Source: Pseudomonas cremoris | Lineage (GTDB): Bacteria > Pseudomonadota > Gammaproteobacteria > Pseudomonadales > Pseudomonadaceae | Direction of reading: 5' to 3' | Length of the DNA: 64,000 bases | Assembly (NCBI RefSeq): GCF_014230465.1 | Contig: NZ_JAAXCY010000001.1 | Location: 62,001 to 126,000, forward strand | Shown here: one piece after another, positions 42,661 to 53,215 of the stretch | Numbering within the stretch: the first letter of the stretch is position 1 | Layout of the letters: every line of letters begins with the position of its first letter | Notes under the pieces: generated by a model | Told to the model about the DNA's origin: nothing | The model's input: the letters and a program-made list of their open reading frames with translations, nothing else | The model's database searches: none | Program-made: the position numbers and the translations under genes

Positions 42661-45039
42661 TCACTTCCTTAACGTGGCGTTCAACCTTTGTTCGAGCGAG
42701 GTGAGGATATTTTGTGTCGTGGTATTCACCTCATCGTCATTAAGAGTGCGCGATGGATGCTGCCAGGTCAAGCCAACTGCAAGGCTTTTTCTATGCGGAT
42801 CAATACCTTTACCCTGATAGACGTCAAATAGCCTGAGGTCTGTCAGCCATTCCCCTGCATTTTCACGGATTACATCCAGAACTGCAGTGGCGGCCACTTC
42901 ACGGTCAGCGATCAGCGCCAGGTCACGGCGTACTTCAGGGAAGCGCGACAGCTCGCTGAATTTCGGCATCTTGCCCGAAGCAACTTCCGCCAGGACCAAC
43001 TCGAACACGAACACCGGACGGTCAAGACCGAGGGTTTTCGACAGTTCTGGGTGGATGGCACCGACGAAACCAACCAACCGACCTTCACGTTCAATGCGTG
43101 CCGTCTGGCCCGGGTGCAGCGCCGGATGGCTGCCTGGCAGGAAGGTGAAGTCATCGAGTGCACCGGCGAAGCCCAATACCGCTTCTACGTCAGCCTTGAC
43201 GTCAAAGAAGTCCACGGCGTCGCGGCCCTGCGCCCAACCTTCCGGCAGGCGGCTACCGCACACCACGCCCGCCAGCATCGGCTCTTGCTTCAAGCCATCC
43301 AACTGACCGACAAAACGCAGGCCACTTTCGAACATGCGCACGCGGTCTTGCTGACGGTTCAGGTTATGGGAAAGTGCTTTCACCAGGCCTGGCCACAGGG
43401 ACGAACGCATGGCTGCCATGTCGTTGGAGATCGGGTTGGCCAGCAACAGCGGCTCGACACCAGGGCTGAACAGCTCGAACTGCTTGGGATCGATGAAGCT
43501 GTAGGTCACCGCTTCCTGATAACCACGGGCAACCAGCAGACGACGCAGCTCAGGCAAATGCGCACGCGCCTCGGCCTTCGGTTGCGGCGCCAGGCGGGCT
43601 TGCGGGTAACGAACCGGCAGGCGGTTGTAACCGTACAGACGGGCCAGTTCTTCGATCAGGTCGACTTCCAGGCTGATATCGAAACGATGGCTTGGCACCG
43701 CTACGTTCCACTGCCCTTCCTCACCCTTGGTAATAACCAAGCCAAGGGCCGACAGGTACTGCTCGATTTCAGCAGGTGCGATCACCAGGCCGAGCATTTG
43801 CTCGACACTTTTAGCACGCAACGTGATCGGCGCAACGGACGGCAGGTGCTGTTCGTTGACGGTCTCGGTAATCGGGCCGGCTTCGCCGCCGGTGATTTCC
43901 AGCAGCAGGCCAGTGGCGCGCTCCATGGCTTCACGGGCCAGCTTCCAGTCCACGCCACGCTCGTAGCGGTGCGAGGCATCGGTGTGCAGGCCGTAGGAAC
44001 GAGCCTTGCCGGCGATGGCGATCTGGTCGAAAAAGGCGCTTTCAAGAAATACATCGCGAGTGGTAGCGGACACGCCACTGTGTTCGCCACCCATCACGCC
44101 GGCAATCGCCAGGGCGCGGGAATGGTCGGCGATCACCAGGGTGTCGGCACGCAGGCTGACTTCCTGGCCATCGAGCAATACCAGCTTCTCGCCTTCTTCA
44201 GCCATACGCACGCGGATGCCGCCGTTGATTTCGGCGAGATCGAAGGCGTGCAGCGGTTGACCCAGCTCCAACATTACGTAGTTGGTGATGTCGACAGCAG
44301 CATCGATGCTGCGTACGTCGGCGCGACGCAGACGCTCAACCATCCACAGCGGCGTAGGCTTGGACAGGTCGACGTTACGTATCACACGGCCCAGGTAACG
44401 TGGGCAGGCGTTTGGTGCGATGACTTCGATCGGGCGCACTTCGTCGTGCACAGCTGGCACAGCGGCAACTACTGGACGGGTGACCGGCGCGTTGTACAGC
44501 GCGCCCACTTCACGGGCCAAGCCAGCCAGGGACAAGCAGTCGCCGCGGTTCGGGGTCAGGTCGACCTCGATGCTTGCGTCTTCCAGTTCCAGGTAAACGC
44601 GGATGTCCTGGCCCACTGGCGCGTCGGCCGGCAGTTCCATCAGGCCATCGTTGCCCTCGCCTACTTGCAGCTCAGCCTGGGAGCACAGCATGCCGTTGGA
44701 CTCAACACCACGCAGCTTGGCCTTCTTGATCTTGAAGTCACCTGGCAGCTCGGCGCCGATCATGGCGAACGGGATCTTCAGGCCCGGGCGCACGTTAGGC
44801 GCTCCGCACACGACCTGGAAGGTTTGCGCGCCATTGCTGACTTGGCACACACGCAATTTGTCGGCGTCCGGGTGTTGCTCGGTGCTCAGCACCTCGCCCA
44901 CTACCACGCCGCTGAAAACGCCGGCGGCCGGCGTAACGCTATCGACCTCAAGACCGGCCATCGACAGACGTGCAACCAGCTCGTCGCGATCTACCTGCGG
45001 GCTTACCCAGCCACGCAGCCATTGTTCACTGAATTTCAT
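42661..45039 (-). CDS. pheT: phenylalanyl-tRNA synthetase beta subunit
   Basis: The protein has 792 residues, the normal length. It has an N-terminal EMAP-type tRNA-binding domain (~40-150, VGEVLSTEQHPDADKLRVCQ), the B3/B4 editing domain (~210-400), a B5 domain (~400-480), a catalytic-like core, and a C-terminal FDX-ACB domain (~698-792, FSELSRFPEVRRDLALI). With PheS it charges tRNA-Phe as an alpha2-beta2 tetramer. AGGAGA precedes the ATG, 26 nt after the pheS stop. Confidence 0.98.
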   Translation of the reverse strand: MKFSEQWLRGWVSPQVDRDELVARLSMAGLEVDSVTPAAGVFSGVVVGEVLSTEQHPDADKLRVCQVSNGAQTFQVVCGAPNVRPGLKIPFAMIGAELPGDFKIKKAKLRGVESNGMLCSQAELQVGEGNDGLMELPADAPVGQDIRVYLELEDASIEVDLTPNRGDCLSLAGLAREVGALYNAPVTRPVVAAVPAVHDEVRPIEVIAPNACPRYLGRVIRNVDLSKPTPLWMVERLRRADVRSIDAAVDITNYVMLELGQPLHAFDLAEINGGIRVRMAEEGEKLVLLDGQEVSLRADTLVIADHSRALAIAGVMGGEHSGVSATTRDVFLESAFFDQIAIAGKARSYGLHTDASHRYERGVDWKLAREAMERATGLLLEITGGEAGPITETVNEQHLPSVAPITLRAKSVEQMLGLVIAPAEIEQYLSALGLVITKGEEGQWNVAVPSHRFDISLEVDLIEELARLYGYNRLPVRYPQARLAPQPKAEARAHLPELRRLLVARGYQEAVTYSFIDPKQFELFSPGVEPLLLANPISNDMAAMRSSLWPGLVKALSHNLNRQQDRVRMFESGLRFVGQLDGLKQEPMLAGVVCGSRLPEGWAQGRDAVDFFDVKADVEAVLGFAGALDDFTFLPGSHPALHPGQTARIEREGRLVGFVGAIHPELSKTLGLDRPVFVFELVLAEVASGKMPKFSELSRFPEVRRDLALIADREVAATAVLDVIRENAGEWLTDLRLFDVYQGKGIDPHRKSLAVGLTWQHPSRTLNDDEVNTTTQNILTSLEQRLNATLRK

Positions 45040-45065
45040 CCTGCTCTCCTAAAGATTCGTTACGA

Positions 45066-46136
<1,071 letters not shown>

Positions 46137-46191
46137 AAGACGTTCACCACCTTGGGCTGCAGGAGCAACCCAGGGTGACTGTCGGGGGTAC

Positions 46192-46548
46192 TTAAGCCAA
46201 GGTGGCTTTAGCTTTCTCGACAATCGCGGCAAACACCGCTTTTTCGTTCACTGCCAGATCAGCCAGAACCTTACGGTCGATCTCGATGGACGCTTTTTTC
46301 AGGCCAGCGATGAAACGGCTGTAGGACAGACCGTTAACACGTGCACCAGCGTTGATACGAGCGATCCACAGAGCGCGGAACTGACGTTTTTTCTGACGAC
46401 GGTCACGGTAGGCGTATTGGCCTGCCTTGATTACCGCTTGCTTGGCAACACGGAATACGCGTGAACGCGCGCCGTAGTAGCCTTTAGCAAGTTTCAGAAT
46501 TTTTTTGTGACGCTTACGGGCAATGACGCCACGCTTTACACGAGCCAT
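46192..46548 (-). CDS. rplT: 50S ribosomal protein L20
   Basis: The 118-residue protein has an N-terminal basic extension ([18 protein letters not shown]) and the conserved [20 protein letters not shown] segment of L20. It is third after infC and rpmI; in E. coli L20 represses translation of this operon. The gap from rpmI is 30 nt. Confidence 0.98.
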   Translation of the reverse strand: MARVKRGVIARKRHKKILKLAKGYYGARSRVFRVAKQAVIKAGQYAYRDRRQKKRQFRALWIARINAGARVNGLSYSRFIAGLKKASIEIDRKVLADLAVNEKAVFAAIVEKAKATLA

Positions 46549-46578
46549 GAGTTACTTCCTCTATTCTTGATCCAAAAA

Positions 46579-46773
46579 TTAACGAAGGCGCAGCATGCGC
46601 TCGACTTTTGCCACGTCAGACGGATGCAGCAAGCTGCTACCGCGCAGTTGACGCTTACGCTTGGTCGACATTTTGGTCAGGATGTGGCTCTTGAAAGCGT
46701 GCTTGTGCTTGATACCGTTAGCAGTTTTCAGAAACCGCTTAGCAGCACCACTTTTAGTCTTCATCTTTGGCAT
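46579..46773 (-). CDS. rpmI: 50S ribosomal protein L35
   Basis: This is a 64-residue basic protein ([19 protein letters not shown]) ending in the [15 protein letters not shown] tail of L35. It lies between infC (60-nt gap) and rplT. Confidence 0.98.
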   Translation of the reverse strand: MPKMKTKSGAAKRFLKTANGIKHKHAFKSHILTKMSTKRKRQLRGSSLLHPSDVAKVERMLRLR

Positions 46774-46833
46774 GTTCGGATACTCCGCATTCAGTTGATA
46801 AACATAATCAGAAGGCCTGCCGTGCCCTGTTGA

Positions 46834-47382
46834 TTACTTCTTCTTTTTCGGGGCGATGACCATGATCAGCTGGCGTCCTTCCATCTTAGGATGCTGTTCG
46901 ACCGAACCGTACTCGAGCAGGTCAGCTTCAACCCGCTTGAGGAGTTCCATCCCCAGCTCCTGGTGGGCCATCTCACGGCCGCGGAATCGCAAGGATACCT
47001 TGGCCCTGTCCCCATCACTCAGGAAACGTACCAGGTTGCGCAGTTTTACCTGGTAATCCCCTTCCTCCGTCCCTGGACGAAACTTGATTTCTTTTACTTG
47101 AATCTGCTTTTGGTTCTTCTTCGCCGCAGCAATCTGCTTCTTCTTTTCGAAGATCGATTTGCCGTAGTCCATCACCCGGCAAACAGGCGGGACTGCGTCG
47201 GCGGAGATTTCCACCAGGTCCAATTTGGACTCTTCAGCGATACGAAGCGCTTCATCAATCGAGACGATGCCAATCTGCTCGCCGTCAGCGCCAATTAACC
47301 GAACCTCGCGTGCCGAGATATTCTCGTTGATCGGGGCTTTCGGTGCAGCTCGTTTATCTTGTCTCATTTCACGCTTAATAAT
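46834..47382 (-). CDS. infC: translation initiation factor IF-3 (rare ATT start)
   Basis: The N-domain has [20 protein letters not shown] and the C-domain [15 protein letters not shown] and [14 protein letters not shown]. The first ATG, at 47367, has no ribosome site. GGAG at 47388-47391 is spaced for an ATT instead, and three ATT codons in a row (47385, 47382, 47379) lead through AAGCGTGAA into that ATG. AUU starts are a known feature of infC, used for IF-3 autoregulation. I choose 47382 (5-nt spacer); 47385 or 47379 are possible. From 47382 the protein has 182 residues. The start lies directly against the thrS stop. Confidence 0.93.
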   Translation of the reverse strand: MIKREMRQDKRAAPKAPINENISAREVRLIGADGEQIGIVSIDEALRIAEESKLDLVEISADAVPPVCRVMDYGKSIFEKKKQIAAAKKNQKQIQVKEIKFRPGTEEGDYQVKLRNLVRFLSDGDRAKVSLRFRGREMAHQELGMELLKRVEADLLEYGSVEQHPKMEGRQLIMVIAPKKKK

Positions 47383-47384
47383 AA

Positions 47385-49307
47385 TTACTCCGAATCTGGG
47401 CGACCACGCCGGGAAACCGCTTGCGCGAGGAACTCAGCGAACTGGGCGACGGGCATCGAGCCCAGGTCAGCACCTTCACGAGTACGCACAGCGACAGTCT
47501 GCATCTCGACTTCCCGATCTCCGATAACCAAAAGATAGGGAACCTTGAGCAAAGTATGCTCGCGGATTTTAAAGCCGATCTTTTCATTTCTCAAGTCGGA
47601 CTTGGCACGAAACCCGCTTTCGTTGAGAGTTTTTTCAACTTCAGCGGCAAAATCTGCCTGTTTATCAGTGATATTCATGATCACTGCCTGGGTCGGAGCC
47701 AGCCACGCAGGGAATGCACCCTCGTAGTGCTCGATCAGGATCCCGACGAACCGTTCGAACGAACCGAGGATCGCCCGGTGCAGCATAACCGGGTGTTTAC
47801 GGCTGTTGTCTTCGGAGACGTATTCGGCTCCCAGACGGATCGGCAGGTTAAAATCGAGCTGCAGGGTACCACACTGCCAGACGCGGCCAAGGCAATCTTT
47901 CAGCGAGAACTCGATCTTCGGACCGTAGAAGGCGCCCTCGCCCGGCTGCAGATCGTACGCAAGGCCCGCACTGTCCAGTGCTGCGGCCAACGCAGCTTCA
48001 GCGCGATCCCACAGCTCGTCGGAACCGACGCGTTTTTCCGGACGAGTGGACAGCTTCATCTCGACTTCGGTGAAACCGAAATCACGATAAACGTCCATGG
48101 TCAGCTTGATGAACGCAGCGGATTCGGCCTGCATCTGCTCTTCGGTGCAGAAGATGTGGGCGTCATCCTGGGTGAAGCCACGCACGCGCATGATGCCGTG
48201 CAGCGCACCCGATGGCTCGTTGCGGTGGCAAGCACCGAACTCGGCCAGGCGCATCGGCAACTCGCGGTAGCTCTTCAGGCCCTGGTTGAACACCTGCACG
48301 TGGCATGGGCAGTTCATGGGCTTGATGGCGTAGTCGCGGTTTTCCGACTGAGTGGTGAACATGTTGTCGGCGTAGTTGGCCCAGTGCCCGGATTTCTCCC
48401 ACAGGCTACGGTCAACGACCTGCGGAGTCTTGATCTCCAGGTAGCCGTTTTCACGCTGAACCTTGCGCATGTACTGCTCAAGCACCTGGTACAGGGTCCA
48501 GCCGTTCGGGTGCCAGAACACCATGCCCGGCGCTTCTTCCTGGAGGTGGAACAGGTTCAGGCGCTTGCCGATCTTGCGGTGATCGCGCTTCTCGGCTTCT
48601 TCGATGCGCTGGATGTAGGCGGCCAGTTGCTTCTTGTCAGCCCAGGCAGTTCCGTAGATCCGCTGCAGTTGCTCGTTCTTCGCATCGCCACGCCAGTAGG
48701 CACCGGACAACTTGGTCAGCTTGAACGATTTAAGGAAGCGCGTGTTCGGCACGTGCGGGCCACGGCACATGTCGACATATTCTTCGTGGTAGTACAGGCC
48801 CATGGCCTGTTCTTCCGGCATGTCTTCTACCAGACGCAGCTTGTAGTCTTCGCCACGGGCAGTGAACACGTCGATCACTTCGGCGCGCGGCGTAACTTTT
48901 TTGATCACGTCGTAATCTTTTTCGATCAGCGCGTGCATGCGCTGCTCGATGGCCGCGAGGTCGTCCGGCGTGAAAGGACGCTCGTAGGCGATGTCGTAAT
49001 AGAAGCCTTCGTCGATGACCGGGCCGATTACCATTTTCGCCGTTGGGTACAACTGTTTGACCGCGTGGCCAATCAGGTGAGCGCAAGAGTGACGAATGAT
49101 CTCCAGGCCCTCTTGATCCTTGGGCGTGATGATTTGCAGGCTGGCGTCAGTGGTGATCAGGTCGCTGGCGTCAACCAGCTTGCCGTCGACCTTGCCGGCC
49201 ACAGTGGCCTTGGCCAAGCCGGCACCAATGGATGCGGCGACCTCAGCTACGGAAACCGGATGATCGAATGAACGTTGACTACCGTCGGGAAGAGTAATAG
49301 TTGGCAT
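47385..49307 (-). CDS. thrS: threonyl-tRNA synthetase
   Basis: The protein has 640 residues from the ATG at 49307 ([10 protein letters not shown]), which has GGAGG 4 nt upstream. Domains in order are TGS (~1-62), the SAD editing domain with zinc-like [14 protein letters not shown] (~73) and CRGPHV, the class II core with motif 2 around [20 protein letters not shown] (~365-385) and motif 3 [20 protein letters not shown] (~510), then the anticodon-binding domain to the end. It is the first gene of the thrS-infC-rpmI-rplT-pheST-ihfA operon. Confidence 0.98.
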   Translation of the reverse strand: MPTITLPDGSQRSFDHPVSVAEVAASIGAGLAKATVAGKVDGKLVDASDLITTDASLQIITPKDQEGLEIIRHSCAHLIGHAVKQLYPTAKMVIGPVIDEGFYYDIAYERPFTPDDLAAIEQRMHALIEKDYDVIKKVTPRAEVIDVFTARGEDYKLRLVEDMPEEQAMGLYYHEEYVDMCRGPHVPNTRFLKSFKLTKLSGAYWRGDAKNEQLQRIYGTAWADKKQLAAYIQRIEEAEKRDHRKIGKRLNLFHLQEEAPGMVFWHPNGWTLYQVLEQYMRKVQRENGYLEIKTPQVVDRSLWEKSGHWANYADNMFTTQSENRDYAIKPMNCPCHVQVFNQGLKSYRELPMRLAEFGACHRNEPSGALHGIMRVRGFTQDDAHIFCTEEQMQAESAAFIKLTMDVYRDFGFTEVEMKLSTRPEKRVGSDELWDRAEAALAAALDSAGLAYDLQPGEGAFYGPKIEFSLKDCLGRVWQCGTLQLDFNLPIRLGAEYVSEDNSRKHPVMLHRAILGSFERFVGILIEHYEGAFPAWLAPTQAVIMNITDKQADFAAEVEKTLNESGFRAKSDLRNEKIGFKIREHTLLKVPYLLVIGDREVEMQTVAVRTREGADLGSMPVAQFAEFLAQAVSRRGRPDSE

Positions 49308-49673
49308 GGCGCCTCCTCTCCTAGTGGTGACCCCTACCAAAGGTCACGTGGGTTGGGATGAGCCAGTACAAGATCCAATACCAGGCCGTTCATTGATGAA
49401 CGCCTGCCTTACAGCGGCAGGAGCCTTTCGGCCAACCGATAATCGAACCAGAGTGACTGGAGTGAGCTAAAAAGAACATGGCAAGGCGGCAAATGGCGCG
49501 CCTGGGAATAGCCAGGGCATCGATGCTAGCACAGATGAACGGTCATCGCGCCGACGCCACGTTATGTAATGACAAATTCCTGGTTTCAACGCTGCAAAAG
49601 TGAACTTGAGCTGTACGCAATACCTCAAACCCACTGAGAATCGCCGTTCGTCCTCGACCCAAAGGAGCATCCC
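49308..49673. other. thrS leader and divergent promoter region
   Basis: This 366-nt gap lies between thrS (minus) and a small exported protein (plus). An inverted repeat CGTTCAT-TG-ATGAACG is at 49387-49402, about 80 nt before thrS, and a second potential hairpin GCCTGCC..GGCAGGAG lies at ~49402-49425. These are in the thrS leader and could form an autoregulatory structure, though similarity to tRNA-Thr is not evident. No gene is visible. Confidence 0.45.
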
Positions 49674-49988
49674 ATGATGCGTTTTACCTCGACCCTCGCT
49701 CTCGCCGCTTCCCTGACCCTACTTTCTCTCGGCGCACAGGCAGCAGCGCCGTCGAACTGGCCAGCCGGAGCTCGCGACAGCTTTGTCAAAGATTGCAGTG
49801 CAGCGGCTCAGCAGAGCGTCGACGCCAAAACGGCCAAAGACCACTGTGAATGTGGCGCCGACAAGATCAATGCCGAACTGACCACGGCGGAGATCAAGGA
49901 ACTGATGACCAACCAGAACGCCAAGCCCGAACTGAAAAACAAAGCAGTTGCTGCTATTTCGTCCTGCAAAGTCGTGCAGAAAAAGTAA
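49674..49988 (+). CDS. small exported protein of unknown function
   Basis: The protein has 104 residues with AAGGAG 6 nt before the ATG. The signal peptide is typical (FTSTLALAASLTLLSLG, ending AQA-AAP at ~24). The mature part of ~80 residues has four cysteines (DCSAA, HCECGAD, SSCKV) that could form two disulfides, and is helix-rich and charged. It is probably periplasmic. Family not recognised; similar small proteins are common in Pseudomonas. Confidence 0.8.
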   Translation: MMRFTSTLALAASLTLLSLGAQAAAPSNWPAGARDSFVKDCSAAAQQSVDAKTAKDHCECGADKINAELTTAEIKELMTNQNAKPELKNKAVAAISSCKVVQKK

Positions 49989-50100
49989 GATTGGCCAATG
50001 ATCAGACGGTCGTTTTGCTGAAAAAACAGCCTGAAAACTGCCATTTCTCACAAATTACGCAGCTTTTACGGCTTTTTTTACCAGCTGATATTTCGCAGCA

Positions 50101-50122
50101 AAGCCCCGTAGACCGGGGCTTT
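50101..50122. terminator. possible terminator hairpin
   Basis: AAGCCCCG and CGGGGCTT arms with a five-base loop are followed by only two or three T on either strand. It lies 112 nt after the small exported protein gene and before the cold-shock gene. Weak evidence. Confidence 0.5.
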
Positions 50123-50277
50123 CAGCTGAACCAAGCACTAAACGCAACGCTATTGATTAGCAAACAATGCCTTGGGGGGGCTCCCAAGCCGAACATTTCG
50201 ACTATGATAGCCCGGTGTGCCCAGTTGGCCTGAGCAGCACAGCACTACTGAAAATATATGTTTCTTGGAGATACACC

Positions 50278-50490
50278 ATGTCTAATCGCCAAACCGGCAC
50301 CGTTAAATGGTTCAACGATGAAAAAGGCTTCGGCTTCATCACTCCTCAAGGTGGCGGTGACGACCTGTTCGTACACTTCAAAGCTATCGAAAGCGACGGT
50401 TTCAAAAGCCTGAAAGAAGGCCAAACCGTTTCCTTCGTGGCTGAGAAAGGCCAAAAGGGTATGCAAGCTGCACAGGTTCGCGGCGAGTAA
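50278..50490 (+). CDS. cold-shock protein (CspA family)
   Basis: The 70-residue OB-fold protein carries RNP1 KGFGFITP and RNP2 DLFVHF, the two nucleic-acid-binding motifs of CspA proteins. The ATG at 50278 follows TTGGAG; an upstream in-frame extension has no support. The mRNA leader appears long, with a TATGAT -10-like hexamer at 50203-50208, as is common for csp genes. A terminator follows at 50510-50534. Its size and composition match CapB/CspA-like members, but the exact paralogue cannot be told by eye. Confidence 0.95.
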   Translation: MSNRQTGTVKWFNDEKGFGFITPQGGGDDLFVHFKAIESDGFKSLKEGQTVSFVAEKGQKGMQAAQVRGE

Positions 50491-50507
50491 TTCTCCGCTG
50501 AGCTAAA

Positions 50508-50536
50508 AAAAACCCCGTCCATGTGACGGGGTTTTT
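50508..50536. terminator. bidirectional intrinsic terminator
   Basis: The stem AACCCCGTC/GACGGGGTT has a five-base loop, is flanked by A8 on the left and T6 on the right, and lies between the convergent cold-shock gene and the lipoprotein gene. It can stop transcription from both sides. Confidence 0.92.
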
Positions 50537-50564
50537 TATGGGCGCTGCAAAAACCTGGGGAGAC

Positions 50565-50885
50565 TTAGCCGCAATTGACCCGCGTGATCACCAGGTTGTC
50601 GTCGGTGTTCAGGTTGAGACGGTCGGAGCGGTACTCCAGGGTGATCATGTCGTTGGGCTTGAGGATCCGGGCGTTCTGCGCACCGGCGCGAGTACGGGCC
50701 TGCTCAAGCAACTGGGGCGAGGCTTTCTGGCCGATAGTGAATTCGGCGGCCTTCGACTCACAGCGGCTATGACCGGCATCGGCCACGGTGGCGTCTTTGG
50801 CTGGCTCAGAGGCACCCGGGGTGCTGCAACCCGCCAACGCGAGTGCTGCCAACAAAGTACCGAATGATGCGAGCTTCCAAGGCAT
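50565..50885 (-). CDS. lipoprotein with I78-type peptidase inhibitor domain
   Basis: The protein has 106 residues with AGGAGG before the ATG. The lipobox LALAGC puts the lipidated cysteine at ~20. The mature domain has the I78 family marks C-x-x-x-A-x-x-F-IG (CESKAAEFTIGQKAS), ARTRAGAQNARILKPNDMIT and the terminal RVNCG. Members inhibit serine or elastase-type proteases; a periplasmic guard role is likely. The two cysteines of the domain may form a disulfide. Confidence 0.85.
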   Translation of the reverse strand: MPWKLASFGTLLAALALAGCSTPGASEPAKDATVADAGHSRCESKAAEFTIGQKASPQLLEQARTRAGAQNARILKPNDMITLEYRSDRLNLNTDDNLVITRVNCG

Positions 50886-51029
50886 GAAGCCTCCTATGAT
50901 AAAAAATGGACAGAGATCGTGCGACAGCGGTCTGGCGAATTGGTTTCAAGACGTAAACTGCCGATGCGCAAGTCTGCCTGACTCTCGACCGGCAATCGCT
51001 TGGGCAATCGTGACCAGATATGAACGTGA

Positions 51030-51338
51030 TCAGTAGATATCGATGTAGTCAAACGGCGGTTTTGGCCAATTCTGCTTCAGCGCATTGAAAATCTGCGTAA
51101 CCCAGACTTCGTCACTGGCAGCCACGTTACCCACATAACCAGAGCCCTTGGCCCAGGTTTCCAGGCGAAACAGCAGCCCATCAATATCCACACCGCCTAC
51201 GGCCTTCCCGGACGAAATATAGGCAATGCCCCCCTTGGTTACCCGCAACTGGGTATGTTCGTCGTCACTGGCGCTCGCGATCAGCTGACGCACAGCGGCC
51301 AGGGTCAAGCTCTCGGGGTTGTTCAAATCAATCTGCAC
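51030..51338 (-). CDS. conserved hypothetical protein, 102 residues
   Basis: The gene starts with GTG at 51338, with GGGGAA at good spacing. The soluble alpha/beta protein has the look of a conserved Pseudomonas protein (RQLIASASDDEHTQLRV, then a WVTQIFNALKQNWPKPPFDY tail). It has no signal peptide, membrane segment or cysteines. Family not recognised. It is divergent from the small gene at 51510. Confidence 0.75.
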   Translation of the reverse strand: MQIDLNNPESLTLAAVRQLIASASDDEHTQLRVTKGGIAYISSGKAVGGVDIDGLLFRLETWAKGSGYVGNVAASDEVWVTQIFNALKQNWPKPPFDYIDIY

Positions 51339-51509
51339 GCGGTGTTCCCCGGTGATTAAACAAGGAGACAGTGTCGCACAGCGACGCCCTCTTGCCGAAG
51401 TGACTTATGCCTAAGTATCAGTGCCAAACCCGATACAAAATGGTTAACTGCGCCGGCAAGAACCGCGTTTTAGCGCACTACCCTGCACTTTTAGCCCCGT
51501 GAGACCTCC

Positions 51510-51722
51510 ATGACCACCGTAACGCTCCAAGCCGATATCAAAGCCAAGTGGCCCCAAGGACAGAGTTCCTACAGCCCCGGCAGCACAGAGGAATTGGCAA
51601 TCATCGGCATCGACCTACTGGTCAAGGAACTCGGGACCCAAGCGGCACAAGCGTTTATCGGCCAGGTATTCGAAAAATACCCGGCCGATCACATGGGCGC
51701 CCACAACCCCGAGCGCGAATAA
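51510..51722 (+). CDS. small conserved hypothetical protein, 70 residues
   Basis: This is an acidic helical protein (STEELAIIGIDLLVKELGTQ, AAQAFIGQVFEKYP) ending in HMGAHNPERE. No domain is recognised. It is convergent with the nucleoside hydrolase, with a GC-rich hairpin at 51727-51748 between them. Confidence 0.65.
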   Translation: MTTVTLQADIKAKWPQGQSSYSPGSTEELAIIGIDLLVKELGTQAAQAFIGQVFEKYPADHMGAHNPERE

Positions 51723-51726
51723 GAAC

Positions 51727-51748
51727 CGGCCGGCGAACGCCGACCGGA
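51727..51748. terminator. hairpin between convergent genes (weak terminator)
   Basis: The arms CCGGCCGGCG and CGCCGACCGG have one mismatch and a two-base loop. On the minus strand it is followed by TTCTTATT. It would end the ribose operon transcript or the small + strand gene. It shares its core with the hairpin at 36587-36602. Confidence 0.5.
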
Positions 51749-51755
51749 AAACCGC

Positions 51756-52784
51756 TTATTTCAGGCGCGCCAGGCGCTCGGTCAGCAGATCGAAGAAGCC
51801 CTGGGCGTCACCGTTTTCAACCCAGAACACATTCTTTTCCTGCTTCAAGCCGTCGTACCAATCGACGATGGTCTGACCAAACGTCGGGCCTTCGCGACTA
51901 TCCACCACCATGTTGACCTGGCGGCCACTGAACAGCGATGGCTTGAGCAGATAGCCAACGACGGTTGCGTCATGCACCGGCCCGCCTGGGATGCCGTAGT
52001 GCTCCATGTCACCCTTGACGTATTCGTTGAGAATATTGCTGACGACTTTACTGGCGTTATTGTTCAGATCGGCGATCTTTTTCAAGCGCGCTTCACTGGT
52101 CAGCACCTTGTGCGTCACGTCCAGCGGCAGGTACGTCAGCTTGACTCCACTCTTGAGCACGATCTCAGCCGCAACCGGATCGGCAAACAGGTTGAACTCG
52201 GCCACCGGCGTGATATTGCCACCGTTGAAGTGTGCACCGCCCATCACCACCACTTCCTTGATGCCTTGGGTGATTTCAGGAGCCTGGGTAAGCGCCAGCG
52301 CCAGGTTGGTCTGCGGGCCCAACATCGCAATCGTGATGCTGTGCGGCTTGGCAGTGCTCAATGTCTTGACCAGGTAATCAACGGCATTGCCTTCGGCCAG
52401 GCCTTTTTTCGGCTCGTGTACGGTGACGCCGGAAATACCTTCCTTGCCGTGGATATTTTCAGCGTAGATCGGTGTGCGCAGCAGCGGTTTCGGCGCACCG
52501 GCATACACCGGAATGTCCTCCCGCCCTGCCCACTCGCGGGCTAGCCTTGCGTTGCGGGAAGTCTTGTCCAGACGCACGTTGCCAGCGACAGTGGTCAACG
52601 CCCGAATGCTCAGTTCCTCCGGAGAGGCCATGGCAAACAACAAGGCCACCACATCGTCGGCGCCTGGGTCAGTGTCGATGATCAAGTCGATTTTTTCCGC
52701 CGCTTGGGCGCTTGCTGCGGTGAGTGCGGACAAAAGCAAAACACTCCGGAACAGATTTCTCAGGGTTGGGAGACCACGTTGCAT
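51756..52784 (-). CDS. exported nucleoside hydrolase
   Basis: The protein has 342 residues from the ATG at 52784 with AAGGAG 6 nt upstream. A signal peptide of ~28 residues ends in AQAAEK, so the enzyme is periplasmic. The inosine-uridine hydrolase signature DTDPGADDVVAL (~33-44) binds calcium, and later family residues are N in VAEFNLFADPVAAEIV and D in GPVHDATVV. It is the last gene of the rbs operon, 26 nt after rbsD. It likely frees ribose from nucleosides outside the inner membrane, so that RbsB can capture it. Confidence 0.93.
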   Translation of the reverse strand: MQRGLPTLRNLFRSVLLLSALTAASAQAAEKIDLIIDTDPGADDVVALLFAMASPEELSIRALTTVAGNVRLDKTSRNARLAREWAGREDIPVYAGAPKPLLRTPIYAENIHGKEGISGVTVHEPKKGLAEGNAVDYLVKTLSTAKPHSITIAMLGPQTNLALALTQAPEITQGIKEVVVMGGAHFNGGNITPVAEFNLFADPVAAEIVLKSGVKLTYLPLDVTHKVLTSEARLKKIADLNNNASKVVSNILNEYVKGDMEHYGIPGGPVHDATVVGYLLKPSLFSGRQVNMVVDSREGPTFGQTIVDWYDGLKQEKNVFWVENGDAQGFFDLLTERLARLK

Positions 52785-52810
52785 AAAGCACTCCTTGTCG
52801 TTGGAAAAGG

Positions 52811-53215
52811 CTAGAACGTTACGCCGGACACCAGCGCAATATTGCAGTAAGGCTGACACTCGCCAGTACGTACCACGGCCCGCGCCTTGCGACTGAGCTG
52901 CTTGAACTCCTCGTGGCTGACCAGGCGCCGATCACCCAGAGCCGCGTGCTCTGTGAGGGTATTCAGGTCACTCAGGGCCGGCGGCTGCTTGAGCAGAATT
53001 TCTTCAGCCAGTACATGGCTTTCCACCTGCATTTCGCTGAGCACAACGCGCAACGTGCTGATGAAGTCCGGGATGCCTTGAGTCAATGCAAGGTCGATCA
53101 ACTCGACGCCCGGCGGCACCGGCAGGCCAGCATCGCCGATCACCAAGATATCGCCGTGGCCCAGGGAGGCGATCACACGCGACAGGGCAATATTGAGCAG
53201 AGGGGTCTTTTTCAT
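52811..53215 (-). CDS. rbsD: D-ribose pyranase
   Basis: The 134-residue RbsD protein interconverts pyranose and furanose ribose for the kinase. His20 in [16 protein letters not shown] and the C-terminal CNIALVSGV match the family. It overlaps rbsK by 4 nt. Confidence 0.96.
   Translation of the reverse strand: MKKTPLLNIALSRVIASLGHGDILVIGDAGLPVPPGVELIDLALTQGIPDFISTLRVVLSEMQVESHVLAEEILLKQPPALSDLNTLTEHAALGDRRLVSHEEFKQLSRKARAVVRTGECQPYCNIALVSGVTF

Noticed and set aside
47421..49271. Long open frame antisense to thrS
   Set aside because: thrS fully explains the region; the antisense protein is rich in H, Q and V typical of frame shadows.
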